Shown: one piece after another, positions 36,852 to 44,902 of the stretch
Layout: every line of letters begins with the position of its first letter
How positions within the stretch are numbered: position 1 is the stretch's first letter
Assembly: GCF_000600975.2 (NCBI RefSeq)
Contig: NZ_KK088650.1
Span: 62,001 to 126,000 of the forward strand
Direction: 5' to 3'
Source of the DNA: Limimaricola hongkongensis DSM 17492
Lineage (GTDB): Bacteria > Pseudomonadota > Alphaproteobacteria > Rhodobacterales > Rhodobacteraceae
DNA: 64,000 nucleotides
Notes under the pieces: model-generated
Databases searched by the model: none
What the model saw: only the letters and a program-made list of their open reading frames with translations
Told to the model about the DNA's origin: nothing
Translations under genes and position numbers: made by a program

Positions 36852-38386
36852 TCCGCCGCCTCCTTGCCGCGTGCGTGGAAATCATCCGGGAAATGCATGA
36901 GCGCCGACAGGACGGGGTAGGGGGTGAAGCCGCCCAGCGCGCAGAGCGATCCGTCCTTCATCGTATCACACAGATCGGTCAGAAGCGGGATCGCGTCGGC
37001 GTCGCCGCGCGCGATCCGGTCCACCGTCTCGACCCCGCGCACCGCGCCGATCCGGCACGGCGTGCATTTGCCGCAGCTTTCGACCGCGCAGAACTCCATC
37101 GCGAAGCGCGCCATGCCGAGCATGTCGGCCTGCTCGTCGAACACCACCACGCCCGCATGACCGATCAGCCCGCCCTCGCCGTCGAACTCCTCGTAGCCGA
37201 AGGGCGTGTCGAACAGCGCGCGCGGGAAATAGGCCCCCAAGGGACCGCCGACCTGCACCGCCTTGACGGGGCGGCCCGAGGCGGTGCCGCCGCCGATCTC
37301 GTCGACCAGCGCGCCCAGGGTGGTGCCGAAGGCGGTCTCGAACAGCCCGCCGAACTTCACGTTGCCCGCGATCTGGATCGGGATGGTGCCGCGCGAGCGC
37401 CCCAGCCCGAAATCGCGGTAATGCGCGGCGCCCTTTTCGAAGATCACCGGCACGGTGCCGAGCGAGATGACGTTGTTGACCACCGTGGGCTTGCCCAAGA
37501 AACCCTCGATCGCGGGCAGCGGCGGCTTGGCGCGCACCACGCCGCGCTTGCCCTCGAGGCTGTTGAGAAGCGAGGTTTCCTCGCCGCAGACATAGGCGCC
37601 CGCACCGACACGCACCTCCATGTCATAAGCGAAACCCGAGCCCAGCACCGAGGCGCCCAAGAGCCCGTGCGCGCGGGCGATGCGGATCGCCTCGCGCATG
37701 ACATGGATCGCCTCGGGATATTCCGAGCGCAGGTAGACATAGCCCTGCGTCGCGCCGACACAGATCCCGGCGATGGCCATGCCTTCGATCAGGCTGAAGG
37801 GGTCGCCCTCCATCAGCATCCGGTCGGCGAAGGTGCCGCTGTCGCCCTCGTCGGCATTGGCGACGATGTACTTTCTGTCGGCTTGCGCCTTCTGCACGGT
37901 GTCCCACTTGATGCCGGTCGGGAAACCGGCGCCGCCGCGGCCCCTGAGCCCGCTTTCCTTCATCTCCTCGATCATCTCAGGCCCGGTCATGCCGAGCGCA
38001 CGGCGAAGCCCCTTGAGCCCGCCATGCGCCTCGTAAGCCTCCAGCGAGAGCGGGTCGATCACGCCGACGCGGGCAAAGGTCAGCCGGGTCTGGCGCTTCA
38101 TCCAGTCGATCTCCTCGGTCGGGCCGAGCGCGAGCGCGTGATCGCCCCATTCCGCGTCGAACAGCGCCGCGACATCGCGCGGGCTCACCGGGCCGAAGGC
38201 ATGGCGCACCCCGTCGCGCTCCACCTCGACCAGCGGCTCCAGCCAGAGCATCCCGCGCGAGCCGTTGCGCACGAGTTCCACCTCGGTGCCGCGGATCTTC
38301 GCCTCGGCCAGCACCGCCTCGGCGACCTTTTCGGCATCGACCGCGAGGGCGGCGGCATCGCGGGGGACGTAGAGCTTCAGGCTCAT
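36848..38386 (-). CDS. fdsB: Formate dehydrogenase beta subunit (NADH/FMN/4Fe-4S)
   Basis: The 512-residue protein is NuoF-like: an N-terminal stretch of about 120 residues, then SGLRGRGGAGFPTGIKWDTV (FMN), ANADEGDSGTFADR, GAGAYVCGEETSLLNSLEG (NAD) and the 4Fe-4S motif ESCGKCTPCRIG near the C terminus. It passes electrons from the alpha subunit clusters to FMN and NAD. ATG 38386 overlaps the fdsG stop by 4 bases and the protein overlaps fdsA by 4, so fdsG-fdsB-fdsA-fdhD-fdsD forms one operon. Confidence 0.96.
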   Translation of the reverse strand: MSLKLYVPRDAAALAVDAEKVAEAVLAEAKIRGTEVELVRNGSRGMLWLEPLVEVERDGVRHAFGPVSPRDVAALFDAEWGDHALALGPTEEIDWMKRQTRLTFARVGVIDPLSLEAYEAHGGLKGLRRALGMTGPEMIEEMKESGLRGRGGAGFPTGIKWDTVQKAQADRKYIVANADEGDSGTFADRMLMEGDPFSLIEGMAIAGICVGATQGYVYLRSEYPEAIHVMREAIRIARAHGLLGASVLGSGFAYDMEVRVGAGAYVCGEETSLLNSLEGKRGVVRAKPPLPAIEGFLGKPTVVNNVISLGTVPVIFEKGAAHYRDFGLGRSRGTIPIQIAGNVKFGGLFETAFGTTLGALVDEIGGGTASGRPVKAVQVGGPLGAYFPRALFDTPFGYEEFDGEGGLIGHAGVVVFDEQADMLGMARFAMEFCAVESCGKCTPCRIGAVRGVETVDRIARGDADAIPLLTDLCDTMKDGSLCALGGFTPYPVLSALMHFPDDFHARGKEAAE

Positions 38387-38862
38387 GCCTCGACCTCCGC
38401 CAGAAGCGCGTCGAGCCGCGCCTCGTCCACCCGCGCCACGACGCGGCCATCGAGCATCACCGCCGGGCCGGTGGCGCAAAGCCCGAGGCAGTAGACCGGC
38501 TCAAGCGTCATGCCGCCGGTCGCCGTGGTCTCGTGCCAGTCGATGCCGAGCCTGGCGCGCGCCGCGTCCTCGACCGCGCGGCCACCGCGCGCCTGGCAGG
38601 CCTCGGCGCGGCAGACCTTGAGCATGTGGCGCCCCGCCGGAGCCTCGCGGAAATCATGGTAGAAGCTGACCACGCCATGCAGTTCCGCCCGGCTGATGTT
38701 CAGCGCCCCCGCGATGATCGGCAGCGCCTCTTGCGGCACGTGGCCCCATTCGGCCTGCACCGCGTGCAGGATCGGCAGCAGCGGTCCCTCGCACGCGGCG
38801 TGATCGGCGAGGATCGCGCCGAGGCGGCCCTCCAGATCGGCGAGAGCGGGCGGTGTCGGCAT
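38383..38862 (-). CDS. fdsG: Formate dehydrogenase gamma subunit (2Fe-2S)
   Basis: The 159-residue protein is a NuoE-like thioredoxin-fold 2Fe-2S subunit: LLPILHAVQAEWGHVPQEAL in the helical N-terminal domain, then VVSFYHDF, and four ligands from VCRAEACQA and YCLGLCATGPAV. ATG 38862 is preceded by AGGAG at correct spacing; an in-frame ATG at 38877 has none. It is the first gene of the fds operon. The 89 bases upstream hold a candidate LysR operator and the end of a LysR gene. Confidence 0.92.
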   Translation of the reverse strand: MPTPPALADLEGRLGAILADHAACEGPLLPILHAVQAEWGHVPQEALPIIAGALNISRAELHGVVSFYHDFREAPAGRHMLKVCRAEACQARGGRAVEDAARARLGIDWHETTATGGMTLEPVYCLGLCATGPAVMLDGRVVARVDEARLDALLAEVEA

Positions 38863-38920
38863 CGGCTGGCTCCTCATCGGCTTGCGCGATGATCAAGCCG
38901 GGTTTCGAGTGGTATATCAA

Positions 38921-38943
38921 TATCGCGGTTCCGTTTCGCGATA
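38921..38943. promoter_or_regulatory. Dyad in front of the fds operon
   Basis: TATCGCG (38921-38927) and CGCGATA (38937-38943) form a perfect 7-base inverted repeat with a 9-base spacer, in an A/T-rich stretch between the LysR gene and fdsG. It is the best candidate for the regulator's site upstream of the formate dehydrogenase genes. Confidence 0.5.
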
Positions 38944-38951
38944 GAGAAAGC

Positions 38952-39839
38952 CTATCGATCACGGGCAAATCTTCGCGCTTCGGACAGCAGCGCGTCGAGC
39001 AGCGGCGTGTGCGGCTCGCGCCATGGCGCGATGAGCCCGATTTCATGCGCGGCGTCGGGCGCGGTGAGCGGGCGCGCCAGCAGCGGCTGGCCGTCGAGAA
39101 AGATCGCGGCGCCGCGTTCGGGCAGGATCGTGATCCAGCCGGTGGCAAGCACATGCGAGATCAGCGCGACGGTCGAATTGGTCTCCAGCACGGGCCGCAC
39201 CTCGACCCCGGCGGCGGCGAGATGGCCCGCGACGATCCGGCGGTTCTGCATGTCCGGCGTCAGCAGGCACAGCTCGGCGCCCGACAGGTCGGCCCATCGC
39301 AGCCGCTCATGCGTCGCCAGCGGCGCATCGGCGCGCATCACCGCGACGTAGCGCTCGGTATAGAGCGGCACGGTCACGACCCGGCCCAGCGGTTCGTTGT
39401 CGAGATAGCCGATCCCGGCATCGGCCTCGTGATCCTCGATCATCGCCAGAAGCTGCGCCGTGGTGGCCGAGCGCACCGAAAAGCGCATCTTCGGATGCGC
39501 GGCGGCGAAACGCTGGCAAAGCGGCGCGATCGCGCCCAGCGCCGTCGGCACCACCGCGAGCCGCAGCATCCCGCTCAGCCCTTCGCGCGCGGCGCGCAGC
39601 TCGTCCTTCATGCCACGCACATCGCCCGAGATGCGCCGCGCCCAGCCCAGCACCCGTTCGCCTTCGGGCGTCAGCCCCTGGAACCGCGAGCCGCGCCGCA
39701 CCAGCATCACGCCGAGGCTGTCCTCGAGCTGGCGGATCGCCGCCGACAATGTCGGCTGCGTCACCCCGACCGCTTCGGCGGCACGGCCGAAATGTCGCGC
39801 CTTGGCGAGCGCGATGAACATCTCCAGCCGGTCGATCAT
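38952..39839 (-). CDS. LysR family regulator upstream of the formate dehydrogenase operon
   Basis: From ATG 39839 the protein has 295 residues with an N-terminal helix-turn-helix (MFIALAKARHFGRAAEAVGVTQPTLSAAIRQLED) and a PBP-like effector domain (LRLAVVPTALGAIAPL onward; GWITILPERGAAIF near 245). The open frame continues 18 codons upstream, but that part is Arg/Ala-rich and lacks a ribosome site. It lies in the same direction as, and 89 bases ahead of, fdsG. Analogous LysR genes (FdsR in Cupriavidus) regulate formate dehydrogenase, which is the likely job here. Confidence 0.85.
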   Translation of the reverse strand: MIDRLEMFIALAKARHFGRAAEAVGVTQPTLSAAIRQLEDSLGVMLVRRGSRFQGLTPEGERVLGWARRISGDVRGMKDELRAAREGLSGMLRLAVVPTALGAIAPLCQRFAAAHPKMRFSVRSATTAQLLAMIEDHEADAGIGYLDNEPLGRVVTVPLYTERYVAVMRADAPLATHERLRWADLSGAELCLLTPDMQNRRIVAGHLAAAGVEVRPVLETNSTVALISHVLATGWITILPERGAAIFLDGQPLLARPLTAPDAAHEIGLIAPWREPHTPLLDALLSEARRFARDR

Positions 39840-40325
39840 GCGCGCCCCCCGATGCCGGGCCGGGGCGGCGGGCAGGCACCGGGCGCGCGCCATGGATTCG
39901 CGCGATCCGGCGCCGCGAGGCGCGGCGAGGGCGGGGCGGCGGGGCTGTCTGGCAGGCGCATGGGTCAGGTTCTCCTTGCCTGAAGGCAGGCGGTTGGCGG
40001 TCCCGGCGGGCCGGTCGCGGAAATTCGCCGCCCGGCATCGATCACGATTTTAGGCGCGACAGGCCGGTCTTGAAACGCGAAGTTGTCGGCGCGGGTGTTG
40101 CGCCCGCATCATTCGTTCGAAAGCCGCGCCGGATCCGCCGGAAGGTTGCGCCGGGTGGGTGACGTTGCGGAAGCCGGGCGGTCGTGCTGTCGCGCGGTCA
40201 TTCGGCGATATGTCTTGCATTGCAAGGCGCATCGCAAAAGGATCGTGCCACAACCACGCCCGCAAAGGGCGGATCTCCATCCGGCGGCGGGGGCGACCTC
40301 GCGCCACAGACACAGGGATGACCTC
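39840..40325. other. 486-base intergenic region between the LysR gene and oppA
   Basis: No plausible gene is seen on either strand. It includes the dyad TGCCTG-AAGG-CAGGC near 39980, and a 13-base palindrome CTTGCA-T-TGCAAG at 40214-40226 about 100 bases before oppA that could be an operator. The promoters of oppA and of the LysR gene should both lie here. An ATGACC-containing AGGGATGA stretch provides the oppA ribosome site. Confidence 0.5.
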
Positions 40326-41969
40326 ATGACCTTGAAGACCCATCTTCTCGCGGGCACCGCGGCGCTCTTCGCGCTGAGCGGCGCGGCCCATGCCGAAAGC
40401 CACGCGATGATGGAGCACCCCGAGACCGGGGAGAAGCTCGCCGCCGACCAGACCTTCACCTACCGCGTGCTGGATGAATTCCCGTCGATCGACCCGAACC
40501 TGATCGAGGACGTCGAGGGCAGCCATATCGGCCGCAACCTGTTCGAAGGCCTGATGAACCAGGACGAGACGGGCGAAGTGGTGCCCGGCGTGGCGACCGG
40601 CTTCGAGGTTTCCGAAGATGGTCTGACCTACACCTTCACCCTGCGCGACACCGCCAAGTGGTCGAACGGCGAGCCGGTCACCGCGAACGACTTCGTCTAT
40701 TCGTGGCAGCGCGCCGCCGATCCGGCGACCGCCTCCGAGTACCAGTGGTACATGGGCCTGATGAAGATCGCCAACATCGACGAGGTGATCGCGGGCGACA
40801 AGGCGCCGACCGAGCTCGGCGTCAAGGCCGTGGACGACCACACGCTCGAGGTGACGCTGTCGCAGCCGTTGCCCTATTTCCCGCAGATGGTGACGCACAC
40901 CACGACCTTCCCGGTGCCGCAGGCCACCATCGAAGAGCATGGCGACGCCTGGACCCAGCCCGGCAACATGGTCTCGAACGGCGCCTATGTGCTGTCCGAC
41001 CGCGTGCCGCAGGAATACCTGACGATGACCAAGAATCCCGAATACTGGGATGCCGAGAACGTCATCATCGAGGAAGTCACCGCGCTCGTCATCAACGACG
41101 AGAACCAGGCGCTGACCCGCTACCTCGCCGGCGAGTTCGACCAGACCGACGTGCCCGCGGGCCAGTTCCCGCGGCTGAGCGAGGAATATCCCGAGCAGGC
41201 GATCTCGGTGCCGAATCTCTGCTCCTACTACTACAACCTGAACGTCTCCGATTCGGGCCCCGAGGCGCTGGCCGATCCGAAGGTGCGCGAGGCGCTCTAC
41301 CTCGCCATCGACCGCGACGTGATCACCGAGAACGTGCTCGGCGGCGGCCAGGAGCCGGCCTACACGCTGACCCACTGGGCCACGGCGGGCTTCGAGGTGC
41401 CGTCGATCGAGGTCGCGCAGATGAGCCAGCAGGAGCGCAACGCGCGCGCCATGGAGCTGATGTCCGAGGCCGGCTACGGCAAGGACGGCGAGGCGCTCGA
41501 GCTCGACATCCTCTACAACACCTCCGAGTCCCACAAGCAGGTCGCCACCGCGGTCAGCCAGATGTGGAAGCAGACGCTGGGCGTCGACACCACCATGGCC
41601 AACATGGAGTGGCAGACCTTCCTGACCGAGCGTCACGAGAAGAACTACGAGGTGGCGCGTGCCGGCTGGTGCGCCGACTACAACGAGGCGTCGTCCTTCC
41701 TCGACATCATGCAGACCCAGTCCTCCTACAACGACTCGGGCTTCACCAGCGAAAAGTATGACGGGCTGATGGCCGACGCGACCACCGCCGAGGATCCGCT
41801 GCCGCTCTACACCGAGGCCGAGACGATCCTGACGCAGGAATTCCCGATCCTGCCGATCTACCATTACGCGACCGTGTTCATGATGGACGAGAACATCAAG
41901 GGCTACCCGCTGGAGAACGCGCAGGACAACTGGTACGCCAAGGATCTCTACCGCGTCGCGGCCGAGTAA
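40326..41969 (+). CDS. oppA: Peptide ABC transporter substrate-binding protein
   Basis: The 547-residue protein has a signal peptide (MTLKTHLLAGTAALFALSGAAHA) and the SBP_bac_5 layout: FTYRVLDEFPSIDPNLIEDVEGSHI, LRDTAKWSNGEPVTANDFVYSW (about 100-121), NGAYVLSDRVPQEYLTMTKNPEYWD and KVREALYLAIDRDVI, with a C-terminal PILPIYHYATVFM. It binds peptides in the periplasm for the downstream permease. It heads the opp operon. Two hairpins follow, before oppB, and could stabilise a separate oppA mRNA. Confidence 0.92.
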   Translation: MTLKTHLLAGTAALFALSGAAHAESHAMMEHPETGEKLAADQTFTYRVLDEFPSIDPNLIEDVEGSHIGRNLFEGLMNQDETGEVVPGVATGFEVSEDGLTYTFTLRDTAKWSNGEPVTANDFVYSWQRAADPATASEYQWYMGLMKIANIDEVIAGDKAPTELGVKAVDDHTLEVTLSQPLPYFPQMVTHTTTFPVPQATIEEHGDAWTQPGNMVSNGAYVLSDRVPQEYLTMTKNPEYWDAENVIIEEVTALVINDENQALTRYLAGEFDQTDVPAGQFPRLSEEYPEQAISVPNLCSYYYNLNVSDSGPEALADPKVREALYLAIDRDVITENVLGGGQEPAYTLTHWATAGFEVPSIEVAQMSQQERNARAMELMSEAGYGKDGEALELDILYNTSESHKQVATAVSQMWKQTLGVDTTMANMEWQTFLTERHEKNYEVARAGWCADYNEASSFLDIMQTQSSYNDSGFTSEKYDGLMADATTAEDPLPLYTEAETILTQEFPILPIYHYATVFMMDENIKGYPLENAQDNWYAKDLYRVAAE

Positions 41970-41989
41970 CTCCTGACAGAAAGAATGCC

Positions 41990-42044
41990 GCGCCCCCTGG
42001 CTTGCGCGCCGGGGGGCGCAGTCCATTTCCGCAAGGCGCGGAAA
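41990..42044 (+). promoter_or_regulatory. Two tandem hairpins between oppA and oppB
   Basis: GCGCCCCC (41990-41997) pairs with GGGGGCGC (42012-42019), and TTTCCGC (42026-42032) pairs with GCGGAAA (42038-42044). Neither has a T tract. Stem-loops after the binding-protein gene commonly lower expression of the downstream permease genes relative to it; that role is inferred. Confidence 0.6.
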
Positions 42045-42060
42045 CGAGGTATCATCCCCC

Positions 42061-42984
42061 ATGCTGAATTACGTTCTCAGGCGCATCGCCATCGCGATCC
42101 CGACGATCCTGTTGCTCGTCGTCATCTCCTTCGTGCTGATGTACGCGGCCCCCGGCGGCCCCTTCAATTCCGAGCGACCGCTGCCGGCGCAGGTCATGGC
42201 GAACATCGAGGCGCGCTACGGGCTCGATCAGCCCTATTGGAAGCAGATGGCGAACTACGTCTGGAACGTGGTCGTGCATTTCGATTTCGGGCCGTCCTTC
42301 CAGTACCGTGACCGCACGGTCAACGACGTGATCGCCCAAGGCTTTCCGGTGACGCTCACCTACGGGTTCTGGAGCTTCATCTTCGCGCTCGTGGTGGGCG
42401 TGGCGCTCGGCGCCGCCGCCGCGATCAAGCACAATTCCTGGCTCGACTACCTCGCCGTCGGCATCTCGATCGGCGCGCAGGTGCTGCCCAACTTCGTGAT
42501 GGCGCCGATCCTGGTGCTCGTGTTCACGCTGTGGCTGGGCTGGCTGCCGGGCGGCGGCTGGCAGGGCGGGCAGATCGAATACCTGATCCTGCCGGTGATC
42601 GCGCTGTCGACCTCCTACATGGCCTCGATCGCGCGGATCACCCGCTCCTCGATGCTCGAGGTGCTCAATGCCGGTTTCATCCGCACGGCCCGCGCCAAGG
42701 GCCTGCCCACGAGCCGCATCATCTGGAAGCACGCGCTCAAGCCGACGATGCTGCCGGTCCTGTCCTATCTCGGGCCCGCCTTCGTCGGCATGATCACCGG
42801 CTCGGTGATCATCGACGTGTTCTTCTCCACCGGCGGCATCGGCCAGTTCTTCGTCAACTCTGCCTTCAACCGCGACTACTCGGTCATCATGGGGATCACC
42901 ATCCTCGTCGGTGTGCTGACCGTCACGTTCAACCTCGTGGTCGACCTGCTCTATGCGTGGATCGATCCGAAGATCCGCTACTGA
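42061..42984 (+). CDS. oppB: Oligopeptide ABC transporter permease
   Basis: The 307-residue protein has six membrane segments and OppB family features: [30 protein letters not shown] at the start, LNYVLRR opening, and the EAA loop with [32 protein letters not shown] around residues 199-228, which contacts the ATPases. Together with OppC it forms the channel for imported peptides. It starts 91 bases after oppA, beyond two hairpins, and is separated from oppC by 11 bases. Confidence 0.93.
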   Translation: [307 protein letters not shown]

Positions 42985-42995
42985 GGAGGGGTCCC

Positions 42996-43928
42996 ATGTC
43001 GCTCAATCCCGATCCCGACACCGCCGACCGCCTGCTCGCCGCGCAGGCCGCCGCCGACGTCAAGGGCCGCTCGCTGTGGAAGGACGCGCGCCAGCGTTTC
43101 ATGCGCAACCGCGCCGCCGTGGCCGGTCTCGTGGCGCTGGTGCTGATCTGCATCTTCGCCTTCTTCGGCGGGTTCCTCGCGCAATACGAACCCGATTACG
43201 TCGATTTCTCGCTGATCGGCGCCAACGCTTCGCAAGGCGTGCCATCCTTCGAGACGGGCCATTATTTCGGCACCGACAGCTCGGGCCGCGATCTTTACGC
43301 GCGCACCGTGCAGGGCACGCGGATCTCGCTGCTGGTCGGCATCGTCGGCGCCGGCGTCGCGGTGATCGTCGGCACGCTCTACGGCGCGATCGCGGGCTAT
43401 ACCGGCGGGCGCACCGACGGCGCGATGATGCGCAGCGTCGATATCCTGATGTCGGTGCCGTACATGTTCGTGCTGATCCTGATGCTGGTCATCTTCGGCC
43501 GCTCGATCCTGATGCTGTTCATCGGCATCGGCCTGATCTCGTGGCTCGACATGTCGCGCATCGCGCGCGGCCAGACGCTGACCATCAAGGGCAAGGAATT
43601 CGTCGAGGCGGCGGTCGCCACCGGCGTGCGGCCGATGACCATCATCCTGCGCCACATCGTGCCGAACCTTCTGGGCCTGGTGATCGTCTATGCCACGCTT
43701 CTGGTGCCGCAGATGATCATCACCGAAAGCTTCATCAGCTTCCTCGGCCTCGGCATCCAGGAGCCGAACACCTCGCTCGGCGCGCTGATCTCGAACGGCG
43801 CGAGCAACATGCAGTACGGGGTGATCTGGCAGCTGGCCTTCCCGCTCTTCTTCTTCGTGATCACGCTCTTCGCCTTCTTCTTCGTAGGCGATGGCCTGCG
43901 TGACGCACTCGACCCCAAGGATCGCTGA
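42996..43928 (+). CDS. oppC: Oligopeptide ABC transporter permease
   Basis: The 310-residue protein matches OppC: an N-terminal soluble segment, the first helix VAGLVALVLICIFAFFGGFL, then a large loop with GHYFGTDSSGRDLYARTVQGTRISLLVG, and the EAA loop KEFVEAAVATGVRPMTIILRHIVPN near 205-229. It pairs with OppB. A GAGGAGG ribosome site precedes ATG 42996. Its stop overlaps the oppD start by one base. Confidence 0.94.
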   Translation: MSLNPDPDTADRLLAAQAAADVKGRSLWKDARQRFMRNRAAVAGLVALVLICIFAFFGGFLAQYEPDYVDFSLIGANASQGVPSFETGHYFGTDSSGRDLYARTVQGTRISLLVGIVGAGVAVIVGTLYGAIAGYTGGRTDGAMMRSVDILMSVPYMFVLILMLVIFGRSILMLFIGIGLISWLDMSRIARGQTLTIKGKEFVEAAVATGVRPMTIILRHIVPNLLGLVIVYATLLVPQMIITESFISFLGLGIQEPNTSLGALISNGASNMQYGVIWQLAFPLFFFVITLFAFFFVGDGLRDALDPKDR

Positions 43929-44902
43929 TGGCACTGCTCGACATCGAAGACCTCCGCGTCACCTTCACCACCGGCGACGGCGAGGTGAACGCCGTCAACG
44001 GCGTGAACTTCTCCATCGAGGAGGGCGAAACGCTCGCCATCGTCGGCGAAAGCGGCTCGGGCAAGAGCCAGACCGCCTTTGCCGCGATGGGCCTTCTGGC
44101 GCGCAATGGCCGCGCCACGGGGCAGATCCGCTATGACGGGCGCAACCTGCTGGAACTCAAGCAAAAGGAGCTGAACCGGGTCCGCTCCGAGGAGATCGGC
44201 ATGATCTTCCAGGACCCGATGACCTCGCTCAACCCGTATATGCGGATCTCCGAGCAGATGGCCGAGGTGCTGACCCTGCACAAGGGGCTGAGCAAGAAGG
44301 CGGCCATCGACGAGGCCACCAAGATGCTCGACGCGGTGAAGATCCCCGACGCCAAGAACCGCATCACCATGTTCCCGCACGAGTTTTCGGGGGGCATGCG
44401 GCAGCGGATCATGATCGCCATGGCGCTGCTGTGCCAGCCGCGGCTTCTGATCGCCGACGAGCCGACCACCGCGCTCGACGTGACGGTGCAGGCGCAGATC
44501 ATGGAGCTGATGGCCGAGATCCGGCAGGAATTCGGCACCGCGATCATCCTGATCACCCATGATCTCGGCATCGTCGCCGACACCTGCGAGCGCACGCTCG
44601 TCATGTATGGCGGCCAGATCATGGAAAAGGGCCCGACCGAGCAGCTGTTCGAGCGGCCGACCCATCCCTACACGCTGGGGCTTTTGCGCGCCGTGCCGCG
44701 AATCGACCGCGACGACGAGACGCTGTCGACCATCGCGGGCGAGCCGCCGGACATGTCGAGCCTGCCCAAGGGCTGCCCCTTCACGCCGCGTTGCAGCTTT
44801 GCGCATGGGCCGTGCCCGACGGTGCGCCCCGAGCTGGTGCCCGCCGATGGCTTCCCGGCGCTGCGCCGCGCCTGCCATGCCCCCGTTGCGGAGGTGAAAT
44901 GA
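43928..44902 (+). CDS. oppD: Oligopeptide ABC transporter ATP-binding protein
   Basis: The 324-residue protein has the ABC ATPase set: Walker A GESGSGKSQ, signature SGGMRQRIMIAMALL, Walker B LLIADEPTTALDVTVQ and the switch His in ITHDLGIVAD. A C-terminal extension has the four-cysteine-like PKGCPFTPRCSFAHGPC motif typical of Opp/Dpp ATPases, which may bind an iron-sulfur cluster. It powers OppBC with OppF. Its last codons overlap the oppF start. Confidence 0.93.
   Translation: MALLDIEDLRVTFTTGDGEVNAVNGVNFSIEEGETLAIVGESGSGKSQTAFAAMGLLARNGRATGQIRYDGRNLLELKQKELNRVRSEEIGMIFQDPMTSLNPYMRISEQMAEVLTLHKGLSKKAAIDEATKMLDAVKIPDAKNRITMFPHEFSGGMRQRIMIAMALLCQPRLLIADEPTTALDVTVQAQIMELMAEIRQEFGTAIILITHDLGIVADTCERTLVMYGGQIMEKGPTEQLFERPTHPYTLGLLRAVPRIDRDDETLSTIAGEPPDMSSLPKGCPFTPRCSFAHGPCPTVRPELVPADGFPALRRACHAPVAEVK

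Noticed and set aside
34074-36920. A 948-codon plus-strand frame opposite fdsA
   Set aside because: It is a shadow of fdsA, which has intact Fe-S and molybdenum-ligand motifs; the shadow shows no known domain.
38863-38877. fdsG starting at the upstream ATG 38877
   Set aside because: The ATG at 38862 has AGGAG at ideal spacing and the extra five codons are not conserved-looking.
39840-39893. N-terminal extension of the LysR regulator
   Set aside because: The extra 18 residues are Arg/Ala/Pro-rich and come before the usual helix-turn-helix start at MIDRLEM.
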